Assembly (NCBI RefSeq): GCF_009663145.1
Contig: NZ_VKHR01000047.1
Span: 22 to 43,391, forward strand
Source of the DNA: Shewanella sp. TC10
GTDB taxonomy: Bacteria; Pseudomonadota; Gammaproteobacteria; Enterobacterales; Shewanellaceae
DNA length: 43,370 nucleotides
Reading direction: 5' to 3'
The position numbers were made by a program, and so were the translations under genes. The notes under the pieces are model-generated. The model searched no databases. It saw only the letters and a program-made list of their open reading frames with translations, and was not told where the DNA came from. Shown piece after piece: positions 8,046-17,154 of this stretch (within the stretch, counting starts at the first letter, position 1; every line of letters starts with the position of its first letter).

Positions 8046-8107
8046 TAAGCCTATCGATTTCCTTAATCATCAATTTGATGAAACATTAAGATGAATTGGT
8101 AGGCTTA
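8046..8107 (+). terminator. 62-nt extended hairpin after the DUF3010 gene
   Basis: Outer arms TAAGCCTA (8046-8053) and TAGGCTTA (8100-8107) enclose a second paired stretch with G-T wobbles (8054-8060 with 8093-8099). Further in are CTTAAT (8062-8067) with ATTAAG (8085-8090) and an apical CATCAA/TTGATG. GTTTTA follows the right arm. It begins 31 bases after the DUF3010 stop and may be a terminator or a structured 3' end. Confidence 0.6.
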
Positions 8108-8154
8108 GTTTTACCCGCTAATTAAACATATTCCATTGGGCAAACTAACAAGCT

Positions 8155-8817
8155 ATGAGCTCAAAAAAAGCACCCAAAAATCTAGCAGACAAACCCGCTC
8201 GTAAAGCACCGCCTAAAATGGCTGTAAAAACCAGCTCGGCTAAAGTTGCAGCCGCAAAAAACACCTTAGCAGGCCTTGTCACCAGTAAAGATGTGCAAGC
8301 AAAGCAAAAACAGCAAGCCCAGTTAAAATATCTTAATGGTTATTCAGCCAGCACCATCGAACAAGTTAAACGTCATATTGATAACGACACCTTAGCAAAC
8401 TTGCTATTAAGCCGTTATCCAACCATCCATGATATCCGTACTGATAAAGCCTTATATGACTATGCGATGGAATTTAAACAGCAATACTTGAAGCAATCAG
8501 ATCCATTATCAAAAGTCATTTTCGATGAAAAGATAAGCCTAAGTCATCAAGCTTTGGGGCTGCATACATATGCTAATCGCGTTCAAGGCAACAAGGTTAA
8601 AGCCAAGAATGAAATACGTATTTCATCAAGACTTAAATATGTGCCAGAACCATTATTAAGAATGGTAGTGATACACGAGCTCGCTCACCTTAGAGAAAAG
8701 GACCACAACAAAGCCTTTTATCAATTGTGCACCTATATGACGGCTGATTATCACCAACTCGAGTTAGATTTACGCTTATTACTGACTTGTATTGAATTAG
8801 ATAAATCTCCGTATTAG
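8155..8817 (+). CDS. YgjP-like zinc metallopeptidase (M48/DUF45-related)
   Basis: A 220-residue protein. The zinc-protease motif HELAH is at 174-178, with a third likely ligand H184 in REKDHNKAFY, which matches the YgjP/DUF45 pattern HExxH-x5-H. Preceding text RISSRLKYVPEPLLRMVVIHELAH is typical of that family. About 60 N-terminal residues are low-complexity Lys/Ala/Pro and probably disordered or nucleic-acid-binding. No signal peptide or membrane segment is seen, so a cytoplasmic location is likely. No substrate is known. The start has only weak upstream purines, so an internal start is possible. The gene follows a hairpin and lies 33 bases before the HNH gene, which suggests a two-gene unit. 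Confidence 0.82.
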   Translation: MSSKKAPKNLADKPARKAPPKMAVKTSSAKVAAAKNTLAGLVTSKDVQAKQKQQAQLKYLNGYSASTIEQVKRHIDNDTLANLLLSRYPTIHDIRTDKALYDYAMEFKQQYLKQSDPLSKVIFDEKISLSHQALGLHTYANRVQGNKVKAKNEIRISSRLKYVPEPLLRMVVIHELAHLREKDHNKAFYQLCTYMTADYHQLELDLRLLLTCIELDKSPY

Positions 8818-8850
8818 TCTGAATGAATCATAAAGTATTGGAGTCTTATC

Positions 8851-9285
8851 ATGTACGTAGCAACCTATAGAGGCGAAGGACGTAGAACCAAACATTATAA
8901 ATCAGAAAAGGCCGCTTTAAAGTCTATTCGAAATTGGCTAAAAGATAACCTAGATAAAGGTTTCTCTGTGGGGTTAATGGGGCCAGATATTCCTCCTACT
9001 GAATACAGTGACTGGGAACTGATCCCATTTGAAGAGCCAAAAGCAGCTTCCTTCTACTCTAGTAAAGAATGGAGCAATTTAAAGGCTGAAGCATTTGAAA
9101 AGTATGGAAACAAGTGCGCATGTTGTGGGCGTAGTCCATTGCATAATGTCATCATGCACGTTGATCATATTAAACCTCGCTCAAAATACCCAGCACTCGC
9201 TTTAGATATTAACAATCTTCAAATCCTTTGCGATATTTGTAATATCGGTAAATCCGATAAGTTCGAAACACAATGGCGTGAATAA
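8851..9285 (+). CDS. Small HNH endonuclease-like protein
   Basis: A 144-residue protein. The N-terminal ~65 residues (MYVATYRGEGRRTKHYKSEK onward) have no family I recognise. The C-terminal half is an HNH domain. It has C89 and C92 of the first zinc knuckle (CACC), HVDH at 103-106 with the catalytic His region, N121/N122, and C127-x2-C130-N131 of the second knuckle (LCDICN). All metal and catalytic positions seem present, so an active nuclease is plausible. GGAG lies 8 bases before ATG. It follows the metallopeptidase gene closely and ends at a bidirectional terminator. Single HNH genes often belong to mobile or defence functions, but nothing else here shows such a context. Confidence 0.85.
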   Translation: MYVATYRGEGRRTKHYKSEKAALKSIRNWLKDNLDKGFSVGLMGPDIPPTEYSDWELIPFEEPKAASFYSSKEWSNLKAEAFEKYGNKCACCGRSPLHNVIMHVDHIKPRSKYPALALDINNLQILCDICNIGKSDKFETQWRE

Positions 9286-9301
9286 AAAACCATATAACAA
9301 A

Positions 9302-9328
9302 AAAGCCACGTTATAACAACGTGGCTTT
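9302..9328. terminator. Bidirectional terminator between HNH and M23 genes
   Basis: Arms AAAGCCACGTT (9302-9312) and AACGTGGCTTT (9318-9328) with a 5-base loop form a perfect 11-bp stem. A/T runs on both sides suit termination of both convergent genes. Confidence 0.9.
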
Positions 9329-9346
9329 GTTCAACATCATGACAGC

Positions 9347-10645
9347 TTAACCTAAATCCATCATCATTTGTTTACTACTGACTAATTGTTTGAATTCTGC
9401 CATTTGCTTCTTAGGTAATACGGAAGCCTCCACAATGCTCACTTTCATTGGGTTAGCTGGGCGACCATTTACATGGAATTCATAATGCAAATGCGGCCCT
9501 GTCACTCGGCCAGTATTGCCAGTTAAACCGATAACTTGACCACGCTTAACTCGCTGACCTTTTCGTACTAAGAATTTAGACAAGTGTAAGTAACGGGTTC
9601 TAATATTATTGTCATGCTCAATCACAATATATTTACCCGCAAAGCGGTGATTAGTAACCATTGATACCACACCATCTCCAGGTGCAACCACTCGAGTACC
9701 GATTGGCGTAGCAAAGTCAGTGCCGTTATGGGGTGAAACTCGACCAGTTACAGGATGCTTACGATGCGGATTGAAGTGAGACGATAGTCGGTATTGACGC
9801 TCTAACGGAATACGCTGAAATGCACTGGCTAAACCTTGACCGCGCTCATCATAAAAATTGCCATCAAGGTTTTGAAAGGCATTCACGTTATTTCTTCGGG
9901 TGTTAATTCTTACAGCTTGTAACTGTGTATTCCCAGTTGAAACCCCCTCAATGTATTGATCGTTCATCAATACATTAAAAGTATCACCCGCGCGTAAATC
10001 TCGTGAAAAATCGAGCTTGCTAGACAATAAGGTTTCAATGGTTTGAATATTTGCAGCGCTGAGCCCTGCTCGCTGAGCAGATAAATAGAATGAACCATTA
10101 ATCTCGCCACTAATAATACGATTTTGCCAAATGCCTTCGATATTAATCTCTTCAACACCATAAGTGCCATCGTCAAAGCGAGTAAAAATTACTTGATAAG
10201 CAGGATTAAAATACAATTCAAGTTTGGTCAGGTTTTGTTGTTCGTCCTGAAAGAATTGAATTCGGTTACCTAAAGACAATGTATCTAATGCCAGCACGTT
10301 TAAATCGGCCTCAAGCACCTTATACATGGTTTGCTGGCCAATACCGGCTAGTTCGAATAAGTGACCTAAAGTGTCACCATTTTGAATCACCCGCTCAAAA
10401 TTAGGTTTGATAGGTTCAACAATTTCAAAAGTTGATGGAGTTTGCGAGACTATGGATTCTATATCCAAAGCAACTGGAATGCGCTGAGAAGAAAACTCTT
10501 GCGGTGTTGGCCATAGCAAAGCGGCTGCAACAACAAATACGCTGGCAAGTAATAGTTTTCGATGTAATGCGGGTAAGTTAGGCACTTTACTCAGTCGTGC
10601 TTGTAACTCACCCCTGTTAGCTGAAAGCAATCTCGGGTCCGCCAT
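9347..10645 (-). CDS. M23 murein DD-endopeptidase, MepM-like
   Basis: A periplasmic zinc endopeptidase expected to cut peptide cross-links in peptidoglycan so new strands can be inserted. The 432-residue protein has a short cytoplasmic N-terminus and one membrane anchor at about 29-46 (LLLASVFVVAAALLW). A LysM/OapA-like domain spans about 85-135 (VIQNGDTLGHLFELAGI). The LytM domain is C-terminal, with H306 and D310 in HNGTDF and H385-x-H387 in HLHYEF, all zinc or catalytic positions intact. Length and architecture match MepM (YebA). Paralogues with the same layout exist, so I leave the symbol blank. The gene is alone on its strand, with a 400-base upstream spacer. Confidence 0.93.
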   Translation of the reverse strand: MADPRLLSANRGELQARLSKVPNLPALHRKLLLASVFVVAAALLWPTPQEFSSQRIPVALDIESIVSQTPSTFEIVEPIKPNFERVIQNGDTLGHLFELAGIGQQTMYKVLEADLNVLALDTLSLGNRIQFFQDEQQNLTKLELYFNPAYQVIFTRFDDGTYGVEEINIEGIWQNRIISGEINGSFYLSAQRAGLSAANIQTIETLLSSKLDFSRDLRAGDTFNVLMNDQYIEGVSTGNTQLQAVRINTRRNNVNAFQNLDGNFYDERGQGLASAFQRIPLERQYRLSSHFNPHRKHPVTGRVSPHNGTDFATPIGTRVVAPGDGVVSMVTNHRFAGKYIVIEHDNNIRTRYLHLSKFLVRKGQRVKRGQVIGLTGNTGRVTGPHLHYEFHVNGRPANPMKVSIVEASVLPKKQMAEFKQLVSSKQMMMDLG

Positions 10646-11045
10646 TTATACGTAAAAAAGTAATACCTTTTAGCTAAGTCGAGTCGACAAGTTGTCAACC
10701 TACAGAATGCGTACTTAAGCACTAGAAGATATATTAGCGACCTGTTATACCAAATAAATAGCCTAATAAAAATATAAACTATCGTTTGAACTGCATAAAT
10801 TTGATGTAGACAAAGCCCGAGCGAACAGTATTTCTGCAGTCGATAAATGAAAGTAACATCCTTTGATGAAGTGTGTTATCAGAAGTTAGCGCATGCACTA
10901 TTGAGTGAAACAATTAACAAATTAACTGCAGTCATAGAGAGTTAGTGAATTAATAACAATTTTAGCCAAAGCCATAAACCGCTCCCTAAAGGTAACAAAA
11001 ATGGCTACTTGAATAGCCATTTTAATGACAAGTTATCGATAAAAC
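10646..11045. other. 400-base intergenic region between the M23 gene and sbcC
   Basis: It holds the promoter side of the M23 gene and, at its right end, the sbcC terminator. I found no open frame with a convincing ribosome site, no RNA gene and no repeat family in the middle 300 bases, which are AT-rich and without strong structure. Confidence 0.6.
10998..11023 (-). terminator. sbcC terminator
   Basis: Arms AAAATGGCTA (10998-11007) and TAGCCATTTT (11014-11023) with loop CTTGAA, followed on the minus strand by TTTTTG. It lies 22 bases after the sbcC stop. Confidence 0.85.
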
Positions 11046-14000
11046 TTAGATTACAGGCGCATCGAACTTATATTCTGCTTGTAAGCGGCTCACTCCGAGT
11101 CCATTCATCTTATTCACTTTGATTTGCACACTAATGCGCTCTTTCATCGCTTCAATATGACTAATCACCCCAATCATCTTGCCAGAGGCATTAAGGTTAT
11201 CCAGTGCATCTAACGCTGTGTCTAAGGTTTGACTATCTAAGGTGCCAAAGCCTTCATCTAAAAACAATGAATCAATACTGGTTTTATGACTGACTAAATC
11301 AGATAACGCCAACGCCAGCGCTAAGCTCACTAAAAAGCTTTCGCCACCAGATAAGGTCCGCGTGTCACGCACCGCATCCCCTTGCCAAGTATCCAACACT
11401 TGCAGTTCAAGCGCCTCAGATTGCTTACGCTCTAACAAATAGCGACCTTGCAGCCTGTCCAGTTGACGGTTCGCCAACGTCACCAGATGATCCAGTGTTA
11501 GCCCTTGAGCAAACTTACGGAACTTATCACCTTTTTGCGATCCAATAAGAGAGTGTAAATAAGCCACATCGTCATAGTCTTGTTTTGCTTGAGTCAGCTG
11601 CTGAATTAATTGCTGCTGATTAGCTCGTTTGCTCTCATCTTGTTGTAATTGATGTGTCACCTGCCATAACTGTTGCTGCAATTCAGCAAGACTAGCTTCA
11701 ACTTGTTGAAGACGATCCCCCAGCTGATCTATGGTTTTCTCAACATGTTCAAGCTCATAATCTAGTTTGTTACCATGAGAAGTTAGTTCTAAAAGTTGAC
11801 TCTTGGCTTGCTCGACTAAGGTATTGGCTTTAACAATTTCTTGATCTAACTGCTGTTTAAGTTGTTGCAATGATTCACGTTGCTCAGTTGGCATTACTGC
11901 CTGTTCAAATTCTACTTGGCTTGTAAACGGACTTTGCGATAACGCCGTATCAAACGCACTTTTAGCGTCATTTAATTCCTGAGTAAAACGCTCAACTTGT
12001 TGCTCATTCGCTTGCAGCTGAGCAACGGCCTTATCAAGCTGCTGCAGCATACTTGCCCGCTTATCACTTATTTGAGCTAACGCTTGCTCGACTTGCTGCA
12101 ATAACTGCTGGCTTTGGTGTTTCTCAGCAGTACATTGCTTATCGGCAAATAAATCAAAGCGCTGCTTAGCAATGGTGCCTAGCTCTGCGGTAACTTGCGC
12201 TAAATGAATATCCGTAACGCCCATTTGCGAACTGATATCTTGATATTGGGCTAAAAGGTTGGCAGCTTTTTGCTCAGATAACTTATGCTGCTGAGCTAAT
12301 TGCCCTTGTTCATCAATAGCTTGCAGCCATTGTGCAATCTGTATTTCTAACTCTGCCAGCCAAGATTCAAACTGGGTCATAACTGGCATAGTCAAACCTG
12401 CATTTTGCACGCTAGTTTGGCTATCTGTTAATAGCTGCGCCAGTTGCTGCTGAATATCTTGTTGCTGTTGTTGTAGTTGTTGTAATTTTTGCAGTTGAGT
12501 TTGAGTTTGCTGAGTCAGTAAATTCAGCTGATGCTGTTGCTGCTCCGCTTGAGATTGAGCCTGCTGGTGTTGCTCAATTAATTGTTGATGTGCCCCGCTA
12601 TGTTCGCGAATTTGGCTAAGCTTATGATGTAGCTGCTGTTGCTGCTGCTCTGATTGTTCAACAAACTGATTAAGCAATTCGTTATCAATAACCTGATTAA
12701 CAGGCGCAAGGTGATTTATCGCCAGACATTCAATAATTTGCTGGTACTCTGATAAATATTGCTCACATTGTTGCTGCCACTTAGTATGCTGCCCAGCGAG
12801 TAACTCAAGCTGATTATGACACTGCTTAATATCAAAATTAAGCTGCTCGCCTTTTGTTTTAATGACATTTAATGCATCTGACTGAGTTTGAAAACGCACT
12901 TCAGTATCACTCACATCTACCGCTTGATACTGATCAACTAAAGGATGTTCAGTCGCGCCACATAAAGCACACGGCTCACCTTTAATTAATTTAGCGCGCT
13001 CGGCAGTAAGATTAACAATCTGCTGCTCTTGCTTAAGCAGGTTTTGCAAATCTTTTACCTGTTGATTTTTCTCGCTCCATTCACCACGTACTTGATTAAG
13101 CTGCAGCTCTATTTGTGAAACCTGTTCGGTAAGCTGAGCTGAGTCATTTAAACCTTTCGTTAATTCTTGCTGCACCTCATCGTGTAATTGTGATAATTGC
13201 TGCAATCTACTGCGAGAAACTTGCTGATCAATGAGGCTCTGGTATTCAGCCTGTAATGCAGACTCTGAACTTGCCCCCAGTATATGTGTTAACTGTTGCT
13301 CACTGGCTTGGCATGTCGCTAATTTAGTTTGAGCATCTGCTTGAAGCTGCTGCAGATGATGTTGATCTTGTTCAAGTCGCTGCTGATGCTGCAAGCCCTG
13401 TTGATTATGCGCCTCAATTGCAGCAGTTAACTCGTTATCTTTTTCGAGTAAACCAACATAAGTTGCCAACTGCTGCTTCCACACAGCAATATGGCTTTGA
13501 ACCAATTGCCCTTGAGGGAAGCGCTCAATCAGCTGGGCATTATTGTTCTGAGCTTGCTGTATTGTATTTATTTCAGCGTGGGTTTGAGTTTGCTCATTCT
13601 CTAAACTTTGTAATTGGCTTAGCTGTTGTTGCTTGGCCTTTTGTTGCTGTGAAACCTCAAACTTCAGTTGCTCAATTTTGTTGTCTAATGGCTGAACTTG
13701 CTGCTCAATTAAGCTTATTAATTGCTGATGCTGCTGCTTTTGTTGCTCACAGGCTAGCTGTTTAACATCATGCTGAACCAGTGTTTCATCAAAACTCTTT
13801 TGATGCTGGTGACGATCTTCAGTCAGTACCTGCTGCTTAGTTGTAGCTTGAGCATGTTGCTCATTCAGCTTATTTAAGTTACTGAACAAAGGCGCGATGA
13901 TTTGTGCAGGTTCACTCGCGGTGAGTTTTGCAAGCAATGGAGCTTGCGTCGATTTTTCAGCTTCTGCTGCGGCTAAATCTTGTTGGTTTTTATTGAGCTG

Positions 14001-14771
14001 CAACTCAGCTTTATGGTAATTCTGTGCCCAGGTCAGCTGTTGTTGATACTGCTTCACTTGGCTTTGTAACTGGCTGGATTGCTGCTCGAGTTTTTGTGCA
14101 TCAGCGATTTTATCTGAAATTTCGGTTTCAGTTAGCAATTCAACGCTATCTGTTTTCGCCTCTAGCAGTTTAAGGTTCTGCTTTTCTTCACTAAAATTAA
14201 CGTGAACTTGTTCTGAAATCAGGCCATAAATTTCGGTGCCGGTTAACTCTTCTAATAATTCAGCCCTATCGTTAGCATCAGCATTCAAAAAAGCGGCAAA
14301 CTGCCCTTGGGATAACATCATGGATTTGGTGAATCTAGCAAAATCTAAACCGGTAACCGATTCAGTTAATTCAGTTTTCTGTTTGACTTGGCTAGCAAGA
14401 ATTTTCCCTGAATCAAGTTCAGCAAGTTCAACTTGTGCGTCTTGCAAATTACCATCAATTTGGCCTCGTGAACGGCGTTGGCTCCAAAAAGCGCGGTACC
14501 CTTTGCCTTTTACTTCGAACTCAACCTCTGCCAAACAATCACTGGTGCCGCGAGTCATTAATTCATTGGTGGTTTTAGAGATCACTTTTAAACGAGGTGT
14601 CCGGTGATAAAGCGCCAGACAAATTGCATCTAAAATAGTGGTTTTACCCGAGCCTGTCGGCCCTGTGATAGCAAACAAGCCGTTTTCTTTAAAAGGTGAC
14701 TGAGTAAAATCAATCTTCCATTCGTTTTTCAGCGAATTTATATTTTTAAATCGTAAGCTTAAGATTTTCAT
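11046..14771 (-). CDS. sbcC: SbcC, ATPase subunit of the SbcCD nuclease
   Basis: Rad50-like partner of SbcD. The complex cuts DNA hairpins and palindromes formed during replication and processes blocked ends. The 1241-residue protein has Walker A GPTGSGKT at 37-44, a long coiled coil and the zinc hook CALC with C601 and C604. The second coil is followed by the ABC signature LSGGESFLVSLALALALSDL and Walker B SLFLDEGFGTLD near 1168-1180. The coils are extremely Gln-rich with runs of four to six Q, and the protein is longer than E. coli SbcC (1048 residues as I recall). Its ATG overlaps the sbcD stop as ATGA, implying translational coupling. A terminator follows the stop. Confidence 0.97.
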   Translation of the reverse strand: MKILSLRFKNINSLKNEWKIDFTQSPFKENGLFAITGPTGSGKTTILDAICLALYHRTPRLKVISKTTNELMTRGTSDCLAEVEFEVKGKGYRAFWSQRRSRGQIDGNLQDAQVELAELDSGKILASQVKQKTELTESVTGLDFARFTKSMMLSQGQFAAFLNADANDRAELLEELTGTEIYGLISEQVHVNFSEEKQNLKLLEAKTDSVELLTETEISDKIADAQKLEQQSSQLQSQVKQYQQQLTWAQNYHKAELQLNKNQQDLAAAEAEKSTQAPLLAKLTASEPAQIIAPLFSNLNKLNEQHAQATTKQQVLTEDRHQHQKSFDETLVQHDVKQLACEQQKQQHQQLISLIEQQVQPLDNKIEQLKFEVSQQQKAKQQQLSQLQSLENEQTQTHAEINTIQQAQNNNAQLIERFPQGQLVQSHIAVWKQQLATYVGLLEKDNELTAAIEAHNQQGLQHQQRLEQDQHHLQQLQADAQTKLATCQASEQQLTHILGASSESALQAEYQSLIDQQVSRSRLQQLSQLHDEVQQELTKGLNDSAQLTEQVSQIELQLNQVRGEWSEKNQQVKDLQNLLKQEQQIVNLTAERAKLIKGEPCALCGATEHPLVDQYQAVDVSDTEVRFQTQSDALNVIKTKGEQLNFDIKQCHNQLELLAGQHTKWQQQCEQYLSEYQQIIECLAINHLAPVNQVIDNELLNQFVEQSEQQQQQLHHKLSQIREHSGAHQQLIEQHQQAQSQAEQQQHQLNLLTQQTQTQLQKLQQLQQQQQDIQQQLAQLLTDSQTSVQNAGLTMPVMTQFESWLAELEIQIAQWLQAIDEQGQLAQQHKLSEQKAANLLAQYQDISSQMGVTDIHLAQVTAELGTIAKQRFDLFADKQCTAEKHQSQQLLQQVEQALAQISDKRASMLQQLDKAVAQLQANEQQVERFTQELNDAKSAFDTALSQSPFTSQVEFEQAVMPTEQRESLQQLKQQLDQEIVKANTLVEQAKSQLLELTSHGNKLDYELEHVEKTIDQLGDRLQQVEASLAELQQQLWQVTHQLQQDESKRANQQQLIQQLTQAKQDYDDVAYLHSLIGSQKGDKFRKFAQGLTLDHLVTLANRQLDRLQGRYLLERKQSEALELQVLDTWQGDAVRDTRTLSGGESFLVSLALALALSDLVSHKTSIDSLFLDEGFGTLDSQTLDTALDALDNLNASGKMIGVISHIEAMKERISVQIKVNKMNGLGVSRLQAEYKFDAPVI

Positions 14772-16075
14772 GCTTTGTCCTCCGCAAGGCCAAGCTTACT
14801 CACTTTGCTTATGTCAGTATCTAGATTGGAACTTCTATCTTCGACTTGGGCAACCACCTGTTTAAATTGAGACTTCACTCTTGATAAGCGTGCTTGCTGC
14901 TCAGGCTCTGAAAAGTCCTCTTGCGCTAATCGTCGCTCGAAAACATCATCCACAGACAGCTCTGATAAGGTTTCGTTATCCAATTGCTCAATTTGCTGCT
15001 GACGTTGGCTGCGAGCACGTTTAAGCTGCAAAACCTCAACGGCTAAAGGTTCAGTAATATCAGCTATGCGAGTCTGTAAGTCGCTTAAAAAGTCCTGCTG
15101 AGCAACCTCAATACTTAACCAAGTTGTTTTTGGGGGAGTCATTGATTCTGCGTCACTAGGTTTGCACTCAAATTCCGCTAAGGCTTGTTCAATATCCGCT
15201 AAACTGCCTTTTAGGCTCGCCATAGCCTGAAAACGCGGCACTTCGATGGCTTTTACTTCTGCAAGGCTTGCCTGATTAAATTCGGCTAAAAATACACTCT
15301 TCTCACCTGACAATTCATCAAAGCTGAGTGGAATTGGCGAGCCGCTATAGCGAATATGTTCAGTCTTAGCAATTTTTTGAGGTCGATGAATGTGCCCTAA
15401 TGCGATGTAATCTGCATCAGGGAAAAGCGTTGCATTAAATGCATCAAGACTACCAATATAGATATCTCTCACTGATTCACTGGTACTGGCGCCCACAGTG
15501 GTTAAGTGTCCTGTAGCGATAATGGGTAATGGTTGAGGCTGTTGCTTATTAATGCGCTGCGCTTCGCTAAAACATTGCTGATATAAAGAGGCAATTTCAT
15601 TTCCAAGCTTGCGCTGTTTGTCAGAACTTGATTCACCAGATTGACTGAGAACTAAATCTCTTGGACGTAAATATGGCAAGGCACAAACAATGGCACAGGG
15701 ATTTTGCTGCTTATCTTGAACAAGCACTATGTGCTCACTGGCATCATCTAACGCACCCGGAATAACGGTAGCATTAAGACACTCCAGTAGCTGCTTAGAT
15801 TCACCGAGTGTCGCAACCGAGTCGTGATTGCCACCTAATACAATAAGCTTACAGCCTGTAGTTTGTATATCGACAATGAATTGATTATAAAGGCTGCGAG
15901 CATAACTTGGCGGCGTGCCAGTATCAAAAATGTCACCAGCAATAATCAGCGCATCCACATCATTAAGTTGTATTTGTTCTAATAACCACTGCATGAACAA
16001 CCGATGTTCTTGGGCGCGGCTTTTTCCGTAAAAGTTCTGACCTAAATGCCAATCCGACGTGTGAATAATGCGCAT
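14768..16075 (-). CDS. sbcD: SbcD, Mre11-like nuclease subunit
   Basis: Calcineurin-like manganese nuclease that works with SbcC on hairpin and end-blocked DNA. Metal-binding motifs are in order: D8-x-H10 (SDWHLG), GDIFD with D48, GNHD at 82-85, GHLTT near 190, and GHIHRPQ near 226-232. The 435-residue protein is slightly longer than E. coli SbcD. Its extra length is in the C-terminal capping region (KRARSQRQQQIEQL onward), which holds the SbcC-binding segment. AAGG lies 6 bases before ATG. It is first in the sbcD-sbcC operon, overlapping sbcC by 4 bases. Confidence 0.97.
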   Translation of the reverse strand: MRIIHTSDWHLGQNFYGKSRAQEHRLFMQWLLEQIQLNDVDALIIAGDIFDTGTPPSYARSLYNQFIVDIQTTGCKLIVLGGNHDSVATLGESKQLLECLNATVIPGALDDASEHIVLVQDKQQNPCAIVCALPYLRPRDLVLSQSGESSSDKQRKLGNEIASLYQQCFSEAQRINKQQPQPLPIIATGHLTTVGASTSESVRDIYIGSLDAFNATLFPDADYIALGHIHRPQKIAKTEHIRYSGSPIPLSFDELSGEKSVFLAEFNQASLAEVKAIEVPRFQAMASLKGSLADIEQALAEFECKPSDAESMTPPKTTWLSIEVAQQDFLSDLQTRIADITEPLAVEVLQLKRARSQRQQQIEQLDNETLSELSVDDVFERRLAQEDFSEPEQQARLSRVKSQFKQVVAQVEDRSSNLDTDISKVSKLGLAEDKA

Positions 16076-16134
16076 GAAAACCTTTTTAAAATCGTAATTT
16101 GAATACTAGATAAAACAATCCGTGTTTATCGAAC

Positions 16135-16896
16135 CTAACCATATTGATCCCATAGTAGTTTAAAACTCATTAAGAATGACATGGTCACAACAAGAGGCTT
16201 AATAATCTTCACGCCTTTTGACATTACTAGGCGTGAACCTAAAGTCGCACCGATAGCTTGGCCGACCAGCATAATCAAACCCAAAACAATGAAGACTTGC
16301 CCACCAATCAGAAAGAAAATCAGTGACGAGATATTGGTAGCAAAATTAAGGATTTTGGCGTGAGCAGTGGCTTTAGCTAATCCGTAACCAGCAAGCGATA
16401 CAAACGCAAGCGCGAAAAAGCTTCCGGTTCCAGGTCCAAAAAAGCCATCATAAAAACCGACACCTAGCGCTGCGGTAAAAGCAAACATGGTTGGGGTTAA
16501 CACTTGCTGTTTATCATCTTCGGAGATCTTTTTCGAAAATAAGAAATAACAACCAATGGCTAAGATTAAGAAAGGTAAAACAAACTGCAAAATACTCACA
16601 TCAATCATCTGCACTATGATGGTACCCACAGCGGCGCCGACAAATGCACAAATAATGGAAAGACGCGCCTGCTTTAAATTAATCATCCCTTTGCGAATGA
16701 AATATAAACTGGCAAAAAAACTACCGCCGCAGGCTTGAAGTTTATTGGTACCAAGGGCTGCTGCAGGGGGTAAACCCGCCCACATTAAAGCCGGAATAGT
16801 AAGCAAACCACCTCCTCCAGCTATCGCATCAATAAAGCCTGCGAGAATAGCGACAAAGAATAAAATAATAGCGATTTGTAAGGTCAGTTCGAACAT
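16135..16896 (-). CDS. TSUP/TauE-SafE family membrane permease (YfcA-like)
   Basis: A 253-residue inner-membrane protein with about eight hydrophobic segments. The glycine-rich first half FIDAIAGGGGLLTIPALMWAGLPPAAALGTNK is the diagnostic TSUP repeat, echoed by GFYDGFFGPGTGSFFALAFVSL in the second half. The family exports or imports sulfur-containing organic anions such as sulfoacetate or taurine, but the substrate here cannot be told. It stands alone 59 bases upstream of sbcD on the same strand. No good Shine-Dalgarno sequence precedes the ATG (upstream AAGATAACTCCC), so a downstream start is possible, though the N-terminus fits the family. Confidence 0.9.
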   Translation of the reverse strand: MFELTLQIAIILFFVAILAGFIDAIAGGGGLLTIPALMWAGLPPAAALGTNKLQACGGSFFASLYFIRKGMINLKQARLSIICAFVGAAVGTIIVQMIDVSILQFVLPFLILAIGCYFLFSKKISEDDKQQVLTPTMFAFTAALGVGFYDGFFGPGTGSFFALAFVSLAGYGLAKATAHAKILNFATNISSLIFFLIGGQVFIVLGLIMLVGQAIGATLGSRLVMSKGVKIIKPLVVTMSFLMSFKLLWDQYG

Positions 16897-17045
16897 GGGA
16901 GTTATCTTGAATTATTATTTATAGGCCATTAGACCTGCTTTAAAAGTAAAATTCAAAAGCTATCTTTAACAAACGTAAGATTGTGTATTTTGCAAAACTA
17001 ATTGCAAGATATCATTAACATTTTTGTTTAATAAAGCGACAAACA

Positions 17046-17069
17046 AAAAAGCAGCCGAAGCTGCTTTTT
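17046..17069 (-). terminator. UUCG-tetraloop terminator of the DASS transporter gene
   Basis: Arms 17046-17055 and 17060-17069 form a 10-bp stem. On the minus strand the loop reads C(TTCG)G, the extra-stable tetraloop, followed by a T-run. This orientation assigns it to the minus-strand transporter gene that stops at 17155. Confidence 0.88.
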
Positions 17070-17100
17070 ACTTTTCTAATATTAGGATTATGCTTTTAAT

Positions 17101-17140
17101 CCCTTAATCCCTTAATCCCTTAATCCCTTAATCCCTTAAC
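17101..17140. repeat. Five tandem copies of an 8-bp repeat
   Basis: CCCTTAAT is repeated at 17101, 17109, 17117, 17125 and 17133, the last copy ending in C instead of T. It lies between the DASS stop codon (17155) and its terminator (17069), so it is transcribed in the 3' untranslated region. Perfect short units suggest recent slippage. Confidence 0.95.
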
Positions 17141-17154
17141 AATTGATGCTTAAA

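Noticed and set aside
8851..9285. HNH gene as sign of a mobile element or homing intron
   Set aside because: No flanking repeats, integrase, or interrupted host gene, and composition matches the surroundings.
13418..13765. Plus-strand frame of 115 codons inside sbcC
   Set aside because: It is antisense to the Gln-rich coiled coil, where CAG/CAA codons give stop-free reverse frames. There is no ribosome site or family match.
17101..17140. Short perfect repeats considered as a CRISPR array
   Set aside because: Units are 8 bp with no spacers and no cas genes are nearby. The other arrays are contiguous too.
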